From: Streptomyces griseoruber
GTDB taxonomy: Bacteria > Actinomycetota > Actinomycetes > Streptomycetales > Streptomycetaceae
Direction: 5' to 3'
Length of the DNA: 64,000 bases
NCBI RefSeq assembly: GCF_001514205.1
Contig: NZ_KQ948779.1
Coordinates: 72,955-136,954, forward strand
The notes beneath the pieces are model-generated. The model did no database searches, was not told the DNA's origin, and saw only the letters and a list, made by a program, of their open reading frames with translations. This document shows positions 50,736-60,237 of the stretch, piece after piece (position 1 is the stretch's first letter; the number at the start of each line of letters is the position of its first letter). The position numbers were made by a program, and so were the translations under genes.

Positions 50736-51437
50736 CTACGGCGCGAGGACGTCGAGTTCCTGGAGGGCGCCGGCCATGATCTCGCGGGTGAGCTGCTCGG
50801 CGCGGGGGCCGTCGCCCGCACGGATCACCTCGGCCAGCCGGACGTGCAGGGTGACGGCCGCCGGGTCCGGGTCCTCGAACATGACCCGGTGATGGGTACG
50901 GCCGGTGAGGACCTCGGCCACGACGTCACCGAGGCGGGCGAACATCTCGTTGCCGGACGCGGTGAGGACCACGCGGTGGAAGGCGATGTCGTGCAGGAGG
51001 TAGCCCTCCAGCCGGTGGCCCCGGGAGTGGGCCACCATGCCGAGCGCGCACTCGGTGAGCTCCGCGCACTGCTCGGCCGTGGCGTGGCGCGCCGCCAGGC
51101 CCGCCGCGACCGGTTCGATCGCCGAGCGCAGGACGGTGAGCGAGCGCAGTTGGTGCGGGCGGTCGGCGCCGGCCAGCCGCCAGCGGATGACCTGTGGGTC
51201 GTAGACGTTCCACTCGGCCTTGGGGCGGACCGTCACGCCCACGCGGCGGCGGGACTCGACCAGGTGCATGGACTCCAGGACACGGACCGCCTCGCGCATC
51301 ACGGACCGTGAGACGTCGAAGCGCTGGGCCAGCTCGTCGGTCCGCAACACGCTGCCCGGAGGGTACTCGCCGGCCGTGATGGCGGGGCCCAGGGTGTCCA
51401 GTACACGGCCGTGCAGACCCCGGCCCGGAGTGGTCAT
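50736..51437 (-). CDS. gntR: GntR-family (FadR subfamily) regulator of the gluconate operon
   Basis: 233 residues. Winged helix: SVLRTDELAQRFDVSRSVMR, RRRVGVTVRPKAEWNVYD. FCD domain with the metal-binding pattern HDIAFHRVVLTASGN and HVRLAEVIRAGD. Divergent from the kinase/permease genes of gluconate use, as in the S. coelicolor SCO1678-SCO1680 group (from memory). Represses until gluconate or 6-phosphogluconate is present. Confidence 0.88.
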   Translation of the reverse strand: MTTPGRGLHGRVLDTLGPAITAGEYPPGSVLRTDELAQRFDVSRSVMREAVRVLESMHLVESRRRVGVTVRPKAEWNVYDPQVIRWRLAGADRPHQLRSLTVLRSAIEPVAAGLAARHATAEQCAELTECALGMVAHSRGHRLEGYLLHDIAFHRVVLTASGNEMFARLGDVVAEVLTGRTHHRVMFEDPDPAAVTLHVRLAEVIRAGDGPRAEQLTREIMAGALQELDVLAP

Positions 51438-51471
51438 GCACTCAGCGTACGGGGTGGATCACCGAGCCAAA

Positions 51472-51482
51472 AAGTCAGACTT
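51472..51482. promoter_or_regulatory. Palindrome AAGTC-A-GACTT between gntR and gntK
   Basis: 11-base perfect palindrome in an AT-rich stretch of the divergent promoter region, 34 bases before the gntR start. Candidate GntR operator acting on both directions. Confidence 0.5.
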
Positions 51483-51568
51483 ATTCGTCGCAGGCTCTTG
51501 ATTCATCGTACCTAATCGGTTTCAGTGTCCGTCGACATCAGGTGTCGTCGGAAGACAGCGAGGCAAAG

Positions 51569-52087
51569 ATGCGTACCCCCCACGTCATCGCCGTGATGGG
51601 TGTCGCCGGCACGGGCAAGACCACGATCGGTCACCTGCTCGCCACCCGGCTCGGTGTTCCCTACGCCGAGGGCGACGACTTCCATCCGCCGGCCAGCATC
51701 GCCAAGATGTCGGCCGGCGTCCCGCTGGAGGACGCGGACCGGTGGCCGTGGCTGGACGCCATCGGCGCCTGGGCGCACGGGCGGGCCGGACGGGGCGGCG
51801 TGGTCAGCTGCTCGGCGCTGAAGCGGGCGTACCGGGACCGGCTCCGCGCCACGGCGCCGGGGCTGGTGTTCGTGCACCTCGCGGGCGACCGGGCGCTGAT
51901 CGAGGACCGGATGGGGCACCGGCGGGGCCACTTCATGCCGACGGCGCTGCTGGACTCCCAGTTCGCCACGCTCCAGCCGCTCCAGCCGGACGAGGCCGGG
52001 GTCGTCGTCGACGTCTCCGGCACGCCCGAGGAGATCACCGAGCGGGCCGTACGCGCGCTCGCCGGGCTGTCCGACAGCCGCCTGTGA
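51569..52087 (+). CDS. gntK: Gluconokinase
   Basis: 172 residues. P-loop MGVAGTGKTTIGHLLA near residue 10, gluconate-binding EGDDFHPPASIAKMSAGVPL, then CSALKRAYRDRLRA and GHFMPTALLDSQFATLQPL. Phosphorylates D-gluconate to 6-phosphogluconate for the pentose-phosphate route. ATG at 51569 chosen to match the usual short N-terminus; an in-frame GTG at 51542 adds nine residues. Followed by the permease 46 bases on. Confidence 0.92.
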   Translation: MRTPHVIAVMGVAGTGKTTIGHLLATRLGVPYAEGDDFHPPASIAKMSAGVPLEDADRWPWLDAIGAWAHGRAGRGGVVSCSALKRAYRDRLRATAPGLVFVHLAGDRALIEDRMGHRRGHFMPTALLDSQFATLQPLQPDEAGVVVDVSGTPEEITERAVRALAGLSDSRL

Positions 52088-52133
52088 ACCTCCCCCTCTC
52101 CCTCCCCCTCCTTCACCCCTGCAAGGGACACCC

Positions 52134-53530
52134 GTGACCAGACTCGGCGTCGAGATGCTGGCAGCGGACACCGCCGAGCCCATCACCTCGGCCGGCCACG
52201 CTCAGCTGGGACTCGCGGTGCTGGCGGGCATCGCCGTCATCGTGCTGCTCATCACCCGGTTCGCCCTCCACGCCTTCCTGGCGCTGACCATCGGCTCGCT
52301 CGCGCTCGGCGCGTCAGCCGGGGCGCCGCTCGACAAGGTCATCACCAGCTTCACCACCGGACTCGGCGCCACGGTCGCCAGTGTCGGCGTGCTGATCGCG
52401 CTCGGCGCGATCCTCGGCCGGATGCTCGCGGACTCCGGCGGCGCCGACCAGATCGTCGACACGATCCTGGCCAGGGCGGGCGGGCGTGCGATGCCCTGGG
52501 CGATGGTGCTGATCGCCTCGGTGATCGGTCTGCCGCTGTTCTTCGAGGTCGGCGTCGTGCTGCTGATCCCCGTGGTGCTGATGGTGGCGAGGCGGGGCCC
52601 CACTCGCTCCTGCGGATCGGCATCCCGGCGCTGGCCGGCCTGTCCGTGATGCACGGACTGGTGCCGCCGCACCCCGGCCCGCTGGTCGCGATCGACGCGG
52701 TCGGCGCCAACCTGGGCGTCACGCTGGCGCTCGGCGTGCTGGTCGCGATCCCCACGGTCGTCATCGCGGGCCCGGTGTTCTCCCGGTTCGCCGCCCGCTG
52801 GGTGGACGTCCCGGCGCCCGAGCGCATGATCCCGCAGCGGCCGTCGCAGGAGCTGGAGCGGCGGCCCGGCTTCGGGGCCACCCTCGCCACCATCCTGCTC
52901 CCCGTGGTGCTGATGCTGTCGAAGGCGCTGGTCGACATCGTCGTGGACGACCCCACACACACCGTGCAGCGCGTCTTCGACGTCGTCGGCTCCCCGCTGA
53001 TCGCGCTGCTCGCGGCCGTCCTCGTCGGCATCTTCACCCTCGCCCGGCCCGCCGGGTTCGCCAAGGAACGAATATCCGGCCTGGTCGAGAAGGGGCTCGC
53101 GCCCATCGCGGGCATCCTGCTGATCGTCGGCGCGGGCGGCGGCTTCAAGCAGACGCTGATCGACTGCGGTGTGGGGCGGACGGTCCTGGAGATCTCCGAG
53201 GACTGGTCGATCCCGGCCCTGCTGCTGGCCTGGCTGATCGCGGTGGCGATCCGGCTGGCGACGGGCTCGGCGACGGTGGCCACGGTCTCGGCCGCCGGTC
53301 TGGTCGCCCCGCTCGCCGCCGACATGTCCACGACCCACACGGCCCTGCTCGTCCTGGCGATCGGCGCCGGCTCACTGTTCTTCAGCCATGTCAACGACGC
53401 CGGTTTCTGGCTGGTCAAGGAGTACTTCGGGGTCGGCGTCGGCCAGAACCTCAAGACCTGGTCGGTCATGGAGACCCTGATCTCGGTCGTCGCGGGCGGG
53501 CTGGTGCTGCTGCTCTCACTCGTCCTGTAG
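52134..53530 (+). pseudogene. gntP: Gluconate permease GntP, frameshifted
   Basis: GntP-family proton symporter. The first part (52134 to about 52597) reads LFFEVGVVLLIPVVLMVARR then goes out of frame at the GGGGCCCC run (52594-52601). From 52601 the frame read from the second base back resumes with HSLLRIGIPALAGLSVMHG and runs normally through PPHPGPLVAIDAVGANLGVT to the stop. One lost base in the C run explains it. Both halves are otherwise conserved, so this is a sequencing error or a very recent mutation. No programmed-slippage signal was seen. Confidence 0.82.
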
Positions 53531-53593
53531 GGGTTCCGCCGGGCGGTGCGGGCGGCCCATGATGACCTCGGGGGCGACGACTGGGGGGACGTC

Positions 53594-54937
53594 ATGGCCG
53601 TATCGCTGGGGACGCGTGTGTCGGCGCTGCTCTTCGTGGGGGCGATCGCCGTGGCCACGGCCGCCGTGACGGACCCGGGCGGTTCCGCGCCGCGGGGCGG
53701 CGCGGGGACGAACCTGTCCGGCGGGACGGCCGGGGGCCCGGACGGGGTGATGTCCGGCGGGCCCGTCGCGGAGGTTCCGCCCGCGTCGCCGTCGCCGGGG
53801 CCCAGCGCACTGGGGTCCGGGGGCGCGGAGGCGGACACGAGCGCCCCGCGCGCGCCGGGGGTCTCCCGTACGCCGTCACCGAGCGGGCCTACGACGGCGG
53901 CGCCCGCCGCTCCCGCCTGGTTGCCGCCCGGCCCCGTCTCCCCCGACACCGATCACCGGCCCGACCCGGACAGCGTCTACGACCTGCTCCGCTCGCCGGA
54001 CCGCTGCCGGGACGCCCTCGCGCAGATCCCCCGCGCCTCCGTCGGCGACGACTGGAAGGTCCTGCGGGGGCTCGCCCATGCCTGCCTCGCCGTCCAGGGG
54101 CGCGAGAGCGGGGGCTGGGCGGCGGCGGAGCGGGACCGTGCGGCGCTCACGGGAGTGCTCAACACCTGCAAGGGGCGGGCCGCCGAGCGGGTGCTGGCCG
54201 GTCTCCTCGCCTTCCACCGGTCCCGTCCCTCGGCCACCGCCCGGCTCACGGCCGCACCGGTCACCGCCGCGCCCGCCTGCGCGTACGCGATCGCCTCGGT
54301 CGACGTGGGCGGCGACGGCGAGGCCCGGCCCGGCGATCCGATCCGGATCGAGCTGCGCGGCACCTACTTCGACCACGCGGAACTGCTGCGGGAGGGGACG
54401 GTGCTCGTCGGGGGGCGTCCGGCGGCCGGGCCGCTGCACGCCGTCGCGCAGTCCGGGGACGGGCTGGTGCTGGCCGCCGTGGTCCCGGACCTCGGCCTCG
54501 GCGCCGCGCAGGGGTCCGTCGGGGTGACCGTGAGCGTGCGGTACGCGACGACGGAGGCGGTGAAGGTGAACGCGTTCCGGGTACCGGGACCGGAGGTGAG
54601 CGGCCCGACCCAGAACCCGGGCGCCTCCGGCTCACCGGGCGGGCCGGGTGGGTCGGGCGGGCCGGGCGGGCCGGGCTGGTCGGGCGGGCCGGGCGGGCCG
54701 GGCGGGGGCGGGCCGGGTGGGTCGGGTGCAGCCGACTCCGGCGGGACCGGGCTCGTCGGTCCGTCCGGCTCCGGCTCCGGCCCCGCCGGGCTGCTCGGCG
54801 CGTCCGGCTCGGCCGCCGGGCTCGCCGGTTCCGCCGCAGAGCGCGACGCACCGGTCGCCGTCATCAGCGCCTTCGACGGCCTCCGCTCACCCGGCCCACG
54901 CCCCTGGCCCCTGAGCATTCCAGGGCCACGCCCCTGA
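53594..54937 (+). CDS. Secreted or membrane-anchored protein with collagen-like Gly-Gly-Pro tract
   Basis: 447 residues, not recognised. N-terminal hydrophobic segment (about 7-30), a Pro/Ser/Gly linker, then an ordered middle (VYDLLRSPDRCRDALAQIPR; SVDVGGDGEARPGDPIRIEL; a beta-sandwich-like region). Residues about 345-380 are a run of GGPGGPGG-type repeats. No sorting signal is seen. GGGGGGA upstream supports the ATG. Function unknown; an exported cell-surface protein is likely. Confidence 0.7.
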   Translation: MAVSLGTRVSALLFVGAIAVATAAVTDPGGSAPRGGAGTNLSGGTAGGPDGVMSGGPVAEVPPASPSPGPSALGSGGAEADTSAPRAPGVSRTPSPSGPTTAAPAAPAWLPPGPVSPDTDHRPDPDSVYDLLRSPDRCRDALAQIPRASVGDDWKVLRGLAHACLAVQGRESGGWAAAERDRAALTGVLNTCKGRAAERVLAGLLAFHRSRPSATARLTAAPVTAAPACAYAIASVDVGGDGEARPGDPIRIELRGTYFDHAELLREGTVLVGGRPAAGPLHAVAQSGDGLVLAAVVPDLGLGAAQGSVGVTVSVRYATTEAVKVNAFRVPGPEVSGPTQNPGASGSPGGPGGSGGPGGPGWSGGPGGPGGGGPGGSGAADSGGTGLVGPSGSGSGPAGLLGASGSAAGLAGSAAERDAPVAVISAFDGLRSPGPRPWPLSIPGPRP

Positions 54938-54953
54938 GCGGCCCCCGGCCCGG

Positions 54954-55547
54954 CTAAGGCCGCCAGAGGGAGTGCTCGCGCTCCGCCCACTCCCGGCTCA
55001 CCGAGCCGGTGCGCATGCCGTGGCGGGCCTCCGGGTCGGCGAGGGCCATGCCGATATGGCCGGCGAGGACGACGCCGATGGTGAGGGCGAGCCAGTCGTG
55101 GACGAACGTCGCGCTGGTCCGCCACATGATCGGGGTGAGATGGGTGAACCACATCATGAGACCGGTGCCGAGCATCACCAGCGTCGCCCCGGCGATCCAG
55201 GCCGCGTAGACCTTCTGCCCGGCGTTGAACTTGGCCGCCGGACGCGACTCGGGCCGTCTGTCCCGGCGCAGGGCGGCACGCAGCCAGCGGCGGTCGTGCG
55301 GGCCGAAGCGGTTGAGATGGCCGAGGTCGGCGCGGAACGCGCGGGAGGCGAGGCCCCCGAGCACCGGCAGCGGAAGCAGGACGCCCGCGATCTCGTGGAC
55401 GCGCACCACCAGCTCGCGGCGGCCGACGAGTTCCGCGAGCTCGGGGACGTACAGGAAGGCGGCCGTCAGCACGCACACGCCCATGAGGAGGGCGGTGGTG
55501 CGGTGGACCCACCGTTCGGCGCGGGTGAAGCGGGGGATCCGGGTCAT
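54954..55547 (-). CDS. Cytochrome b561-type membrane subunit
   Basis: 197 residues, four membrane helices. Heme histidines are plausible in RAERWVHRTTALLMG, LVVRVHEIAGVLLPLP and TFVHDWLALTIGVVLAGHIG. Resembles the gamma subunit of formate dehydrogenase and Ni/Fe hydrogenase b subunits. Encoded 10 bases after a molybdopterin enzyme, for which it probably passes electrons to or from the quinone pool. Confidence 0.82.
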   Translation of the reverse strand: MTRIPRFTRAERWVHRTTALLMGVCVLTAAFLYVPELAELVGRRELVVRVHEIAGVLLPLPVLGGLASRAFRADLGHLNRFGPHDRRWLRAALRRDRRPESRPAAKFNAGQKVYAAWIAGATLVMLGTGLMMWFTHLTPIMWRTSATFVHDWLALTIGVVLAGHIGMALADPEARHGMRTGSVSREWAEREHSLWRP

Positions 55548-55557
55548 GGGCGGCGCC

Positions 55558-56283
55558 TCAGCTCGTAGGCTCATCGTCCCGCCCGTTCGAACGGCCGACC
55601 CAGGCGTCCACGTCGTAGCCCCGGTCCTCCCAGTAACCGGGCTTCACGTCCTTGGTGACGGTGATGCCGGAGAGCCATTTGGCGGACTTGTAGAAGTACA
55701 TCGGGGCCACATAGAGGCGGACCGGGCCGCCGTGGTCGTGGCCGAGGTCCTTGTCCTGCATGCGCAGGGCGACCAGGACGTCGGCGCGGCGGGCCTGGTC
55801 GAGGGTGAGGCTCTCGGTGTAGGTGCCGTCGAAGCAGGTGAAGCGGAGGGCGCCGGCCTCGGCCCGGACCCCGGCGGCGTCGAGGAGGTCGGAGAGCCGT
55901 ACGCCCTCGAAGGCGGTGTCGGGCACCCGCCAGCCGGTGACGCACTGGACGTCCTTGACCATGCGGGTCTGCGGCAGGGCCCTGAGCTGGTCCAGGGTGT
56001 AGGTGGCGGGGCGGTCGACGAGGCCGTCGACGGTGAGGCGGTAGTTGGTGGCGTTCCTGTGCGGGACGGAGGCGGCCACGGAGTAGTAGCGGAAGCCGCC
56101 GCCGTTGGGGAGCAGTCCGGTCAGGCCGGTGGGGTCCTTTCCGGCGGCGCTGCCGAGGAAGGCCTCCAGGCCGCGCTGGAGCGGGGGCGCGGCGACGACC
56201 CCCAGGGCGCCGAGGGCGAGGGTGCCGAGGAAGACACGGCGGCCGACGGGGGTGCCGCGTTCCTCGGGCGGTTCGGGGTTCAC
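55558..56283 (-). CDS. Molybdopterin-dependent oxidoreductase (sulfite oxidase/MsrP-like)
   Basis: 241 residues from a GTG. Tat motif GRRVFLGTLALGALG, so it folds in the cytosol and is exported with its cofactor. The Mo-ligating Cys is in KDVQCVTGWRVPDTAFEGVR. AMYFYKSAKWLSGITV-like C-terminal block (APMYFYKSAKWLSG) completes the SUOX fold. With the cytochrome b it forms a short electron chain at the membrane; substrate (sulfite, methionine sulfoxide or other) is unknown. Confidence 0.88.
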   Translation of the reverse strand: MNPEPPEERGTPVGRRVFLGTLALGALGVVAAPPLQRGLEAFLGSAAGKDPTGLTGLLPNGGGFRYYSVAASVPHRNATNYRLTVDGLVDRPATYTLDQLRALPQTRMVKDVQCVTGWRVPDTAFEGVRLSDLLDAAGVRAEAGALRFTCFDGTYTESLTLDQARRADVLVALRMQDKDLGHDHGGPVRLYVAPMYFYKSAKWLSGITVTKDVKPGYWEDRGYDVDAWVGRSNGRDDEPTS

Positions 56284-56356
56284 GTATCCATTCGAACACC
56301 CGGGGGCCCGGCCGGACCAGGTTTCCCCGGCGCCGTCAGACTTCCGTCATCATTTC

Positions 56357-57307
56357 TTACCCCGCTCTCAGGCCGAGGGCCGCGGCGCGTGCCGAGCGGA
56401 AGGCGGGGCCGGGGGCGCGGTCCGGGTAGGACCAGGGCTCGGGGGTGAGGTGGTCGCCGATGTGCTGGAAGAGGGCGGCCGCCTCGGCGCCCCGGCCCTC
56501 GCAGACCTTGGCGTGGGCGAGGAAGTTCAGGTCGATCAGCCGGCGCGGGTGGCCGTCGTGCTCCCACTCCAGCCACCAGTCGAAGGCGGCCTTCATCACG
56601 TCCCGGGCGCGGGCGTCGCGCCAGTGTCCGGAGGCGGCCGGGTCGGCGGGGGCGAAGCCGTGGCCGGCCAGGACGCGGTAGCGCTCGGCGTGCGCGACGA
56701 CCGGCAGGATGGCGAGCGGGGAGTCCGCGGGTGCCTGCTCGGCGGCCCAGGCGGCGAAGTCGTACACCTCGTGCAGCGGGTCCGGGCCGCTCGCGGCGCG
56801 GCGCTCGGCGAACCGGGCGACCATCAGATGGTGGGCGTGGTGGTGGTCGCGGTGGCGGGCGCGGATCTCCTCGAAGAGCCGTACGGCCTCCGCGCCGCCG
56901 TCGCGCTCGAGCAGGAGCAGGCCCAGCCAGGGTGTGGGGTCGGCGGGCACGCGCTCGGTGGCGGCGCGGCAGGCCGCGCGGGCGCCGGCCGGGTCCGCCC
57001 TGCCGCGCAGGGCGCGGCGGACCTGGGCCAGGGCGTGCAGGACACGTCCGTCGGGGCAGCCGGGGTGGGCGAGCAGCCAGTCGTGGGCCCAGGCGGCGGC
57101 GTACGGTTCCCGGGCGAGGACGGTGACGCGATGGGCGCGGCGGTCCCAGTCGTCGCCCGTGTGGGCGAGCAGGGAGCGGGCGGCCTGCCAGCGGCCCTGG
57201 GACAACGCGGCTCGGGCGGCACCCAGTGCGGTGTCGTCGAGGGCCGGGTCGGGGGTCCGGGCGGCGGCGCGTCGGCGGCCGCGACGGGAGAGTGGGGGTA
57301 GGGGCAC
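56357..57307 (-). CDS. Conserved hypothetical protein with TPR-like helices
   Basis: 316 residues, unrecognised. Basic N-terminus (LSRRGRRRAA), then helical pairs (DTALGAARAALSQGRWQAAR; WLGLLLLERDGGAEAVRLFE; INLNFLAH-like LIDLNFLAHAKVCEGRGAEA) that look like TPR or TPR-like repeats. Ends with EPWSYPDRAPGPAFRSARAA. No signal peptide. Possibly a scaffold; function not inferred. Confidence 0.7.
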   Translation of the reverse strand: MPLPPLSRRGRRRAAARTPDPALDDTALGAARAALSQGRWQAARSLLAHTGDDWDRRAHRVTVLAREPYAAAWAHDWLLAHPGCPDGRVLHALAQVRRALRGRADPAGARAACRAATERVPADPTPWLGLLLLERDGGAEAVRLFEEIRARHRDHHHAHHLMVARFAERRAASGPDPLHEVYDFAAWAAEQAPADSPLAILPVVAHAERYRVLAGHGFAPADPAASGHWRDARARDVMKAAFDWWLEWEHDGHPRRLIDLNFLAHAKVCEGRGAEAAALFQHIGDHLTPEPWSYPDRAPGPAFRSARAAALGLRAG

Positions 57308-57649
57308 CGCGGGACTTCCTCATCCTCCTCGGTGACGGCTCTGTCATCGGCCCGCGATCGGCCGATCACGCACAGCAAACCCCCCGTCACCGCCCGCGTC
57401 AAGGGCCGGGAATCCGTGACAGGTGTCAACTACTGTGACGGACAAGGAACTTGAGAATGCGCTTCCCCTGGTGGGGGGTGCGGTGCCGGAGCCGGCGGCG
57501 GACCGATGTGGCGTACGCCATGGCGCGGCCCGGCGGGAGCGCACACCATGGCTTTACGGCCTCCCGGGGGTATGCAGGGCGCTGGGAGGCTACAGTCGGC
57601 CACCTACGCACCCCGTCCGTGGCCCGACCGGATGATCGAGGTACGCAGC

Positions 57650-58543
57650 GTGTCGGTTCTGGTTCTTGTTCTCGCCGTGAGCGCCGCCTGTTGCCTGGGC
57701 TTCGGGTTCGTGCTCCAGCAGAACGCCGCCCAGAAGGCACCGCTCGGCGACTTCCTGTCGCCCCGGCTGCTGCTCGACCTGATCAAGGTGCCGCGCTGGC
57801 TGGGCGGTATCGGTCTGATGGTGGCGGGCATGGTGCTGGGCGCGATCGCCCTCGGGCAGGGCGAGGTCTCGCTGGTCGAACCGCTGCTCGCGACGAATCT
57901 GCTCTTCGCGCTCGCCCTGTCCCGCCGCCAGACCCGGCAGCCGCTGGGCCGCCAGGGCTGGGCGGGTCTCGCGCTGCTCGCGGGCGGCGTGACCGCGTTC
58001 ATCGTGGCGGGGCAGCCGCGCGGCGGCACCGCGGTCACCGATCCGCTGCGGCACTGGCTGATCATCGGCGTGATGGTCGGTCTGGCGCTGCTGCTCACCG
58101 CGTACGCCAAACGCTCCCGGCTCAGCTCGGGCCCGGTGCTGCTCTCCCTCGCGGCCGGACTGCTCTACGGCGTCCAGGACGCCCTGACCCGGGTGAGCGG
58201 CCAGCGCTTCTCCGCGGGCGGGCTCGGCGAGCTGTTCACCGGCTGGCAGCCGTACGCGGTGCTCGCGCTCGGCGTGACCGGTCTGGTGCTGGTGCAGAGC
58301 GCCTTCGAGACGGCACCGCTGCGGATGTCGCTGCCCGCGCTGACCGCGGCCCAGCCGCTGGCCGGCATCGTCTGCGGGGTGGGCTTCCTCGGCGACCGGC
58401 TGCACACCGACACCGGTGCGCTGGCCTGGGAGGCGGCGGGGCTGGCCGCGGTGGTCGCGGGCATCGTGCTGCTCGGCATGCACCCGGCGATGCCCTCGGG
58501 CGTCGTACCGCGCGAGCGGGTCAGCAGCCTGCAGACCCAGTAG
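57650..58543 (+). CDS. DMT/EamA-type membrane transporter
   Basis: 297 residues with ten hydrophobic segments, first VSVLVLVLAVSAACCLGFGF, and an inverted-repeat topology. QKAPLGDFLSPRLLLDLIKV and MVLGAIALGQGEVSLVEPLL are typical of the actinobacterial branch. GTG at 57650 has GAGG eight bases upstream; the in-frame ATG at 57632 is an alternative. Substrate unknown. Confidence 0.8.
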   Translation: MSVLVLVLAVSAACCLGFGFVLQQNAAQKAPLGDFLSPRLLLDLIKVPRWLGGIGLMVAGMVLGAIALGQGEVSLVEPLLATNLLFALALSRRQTRQPLGRQGWAGLALLAGGVTAFIVAGQPRGGTAVTDPLRHWLIIGVMVGLALLLTAYAKRSRLSSGPVLLSLAAGLLYGVQDALTRVSGQRFSAGGLGELFTGWQPYAVLALGVTGLVLVQSAFETAPLRMSLPALTAAQPLAGIVCGVGFLGDRLHTDTGALAWEAAGLAAVVAGIVLLGMHPAMPSGVVPRERVSSLQTQ

Positions 58544-58593
58544 TCACGCGGCGGCCGGTCCCGTCGCCGGCGCGCGGCTGCTTGGATGGGCGT

Positions 58594-59109
58594 ATGAGCG
58601 CTGCTGACGAGATCCTCGACATCGTCGACGAGAACGACCGCGTCGTCGGACAGTTCCCGCGGGGGCGGGCGTATGCCGAGGGGATGCGGCACCGGTGTGT
58701 GTTCATCCAGGCCCGGGACGCCGAGGGCCGTCTGTTCGTGCACCGCCGCACCCCGACCAAGCTGGTCTTCCCCTCCCTGTACGACATGTTCGTCGGCGGG
58801 GTGGTCGGGGCGGGCGAGGCCTACGACGAGGCCGCCCTGCGCGAGGCCGAGGAGGAACTCGGCGTGCGCGGGCTCCCCCACCCGGAGTTCCTCTTCAAGT
58901 TCCTCTACGACGGCGGCGCCCGCGGGAGCTGGTGGTCGGCGGTGTACGAGGTCCGCTGCGAGCTGGCGGTCAGCCCTCAGGTGGAGGAGGTCGCCTGGCA
59001 CGCCTTCCTGTCCGAGGAGGAGGTCGAACGGCGGCTGCCGGAGTGGGAATGGGTGCCGGACGGGCTCGCGGCGTACGAACGGCTCAAGGAGTACCGGGCG
59101 GCGCGCTGA
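58594..59109 (+). CDS. Nudix hydrolase
   Basis: 171 residues. A perfect Nudix box, G-x5-E-x7-R-E-A-x-E-E-L-G (GVVGAGEAYDEAALREAEEE), at about 70-92. RRTPTKLVFPSLYDMFVGG is typical of the IPP-isomerase-like/Nudix 1.2 branch. Substrate unknown. It overlaps the converging hypothetical gene by 26 bases. Confidence 0.88.
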   Translation: MSAADEILDIVDENDRVVGQFPRGRAYAEGMRHRCVFIQARDAEGRLFVHRRTPTKLVFPSLYDMFVGGVVGAGEAYDEAALREAEEELGVRGLPHPEFLFKFLYDGGARGSWWSAVYEVRCELAVSPQVEEVAWHAFLSEEEVERRLPEWEWVPDGLAAYERLKEYRAAR

Positions 59110-59779
59110 GCAGGGCCTCGCGTAGCGGCGGGTGCGCGCCGCTGCCGCCGCTGAGCGGGCTGCCGCCCGGTCCCGGCCAGTACGGGCTCTCCCAGAAGGG
59201 GTGGTCGAGGAACCGCCCGGCCGCAGCGGGGGCCGCCCGCGGATCCACGCCGACGGCGACCAGCGCGGCCGCTATCCGCTCCAGCGCCTCCTCGACGGGC
59301 GTGCCGGCGTCGCCGTAGGCGGGGAGCAGCAGGAGCAGCCGCCGGTCCGGGTCGCGGACCCCCTCGGCGTCCGCCGGTGCCGCGTGGGCCAGGGCGACCA
59401 GGTCCGGCCAGGACAGCCCCGGGCCCCTGAAGTGCCCCTCGATGGCCGCCAGCTCCCGCTCGCGGGGCAGGCCGGGCTCCGTGAGCAGGTAGTCCGTGCC
59501 GGAGTCGTCGGGGAAGTTGCGGTGCACCACCCATACCGTCCGTCCCCGCGGCAGCGGGATCCGGTACGCCGGCCACACGTCCGTCCCCTCGTACAGCGCC
59601 TCGGCCGCCGCGTCCACGTCCGCGTGGTCCGCGCCGAAGGGCTCCGGATCGTCCGCGAAGGCGTCCCAGACCGGGCCGTAGTACGCGGGCCAGAACCCGG
59701 GCAGGCCGAGGAGGTGCTCGGCGGGAGCGATGCCGTGCCCGGGCATCGCGTACCCGGCCAGTGCCGTGGGGTGGTCCAT
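59084..59779 (-). CDS. Conserved hypothetical protein
   Basis: 231 residues, unrecognised. It has AMPGHGIAPAEHLLGLPGFW, the aromatic AYYGPVWDAFADDPEPFG and HRNFPDDSGTDYLLTEPGLP. No signal peptide or motif is seen. Streptomyces-typical; its 3' end overlaps the Nudix gene. Confidence 0.65.
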   Translation of the reverse strand: MDHPTALAGYAMPGHGIAPAEHLLGLPGFWPAYYGPVWDAFADDPEPFGADHADVDAAAEALYEGTDVWPAYRIPLPRGRTVWVVHRNFPDDSGTDYLLTEPGLPRERELAAIEGHFRGPGLSWPDLVALAHAAPADAEGVRDPDRRLLLLLPAYGDAGTPVEEALERIAAALVAVGVDPRAAPAAAGRFLDHPFWESPYWPGPGGSPLSGGSGAHPPLREALLSAPPGTP

Positions 59780-59844
59780 GCCCGAAACCGTAGCGGGAGG
59801 CACTGACAACGCCCCCGCGGGAGCCGCCGGGTAGGGTCCTGGGC

Positions 59845-60237
59845 GTGATCGCCTTCGTACGGAACGTCCGGTTGTGGTTCGCGCCCGAACAGGTGCGCGA
59901 GGAGGGCAGTACCCCGGACTACCGGTTCTCGCTGGCCAACGAGCGCACGTTCCTGGCGTGGCTGCGGACCGCGCTCGCGCTGATCGGCGGGGGTTTCGCG
60001 GTGGACCAGTTCCTGCCGGACCTGCGCTGGGGCTGGCGGGTCGGTCTCGCGCTGGCGCTGCTGGCGGCGGGCGTGCTGTGCTCGCTGCGCGCGGTGAACC
60101 ACTGGATGCGCTGTGAGCGGGCGATGCGCCGGGGCGAGGATCTGCCGGCGTCCCGCTTCCCGGCGCTGCTGAGCGTGGTCGTCGCGCTGGTGGCGGTGGC
60201 GATGGTGGCCGTGGTGCTGCTCGGCTGGGCCGGATGA
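59845..60237 (+). CDS. DUF202 (YidH-like) membrane protein
   Basis: 130 residues. RFSLANERTFLAWLRTALAL is the DUF202 signature, followed by three hydrophobic helices. Stop overlaps the next ATG by four bases, so a hetero-oligomer of two DUF202 proteins is likely. Function unknown. Confidence 0.85.
   Translation: MIAFVRNVRLWFAPEQVREEGSTPDYRFSLANERTFLAWLRTALALIGGGFAVDQFLPDLRWGWRVGLALALLAAGVLCSLRAVNHWMRCERAMRRGEDLPASRFPALLSVVVALVAVAMVAVVLLGWAG

Noticed and set aside
52594..52640. Programmed frameshift in gntP
   Set aside because: G4C4 is not a classical slippery heptamer and no stimulatory hairpin was obvious; an error or mutation is simpler.
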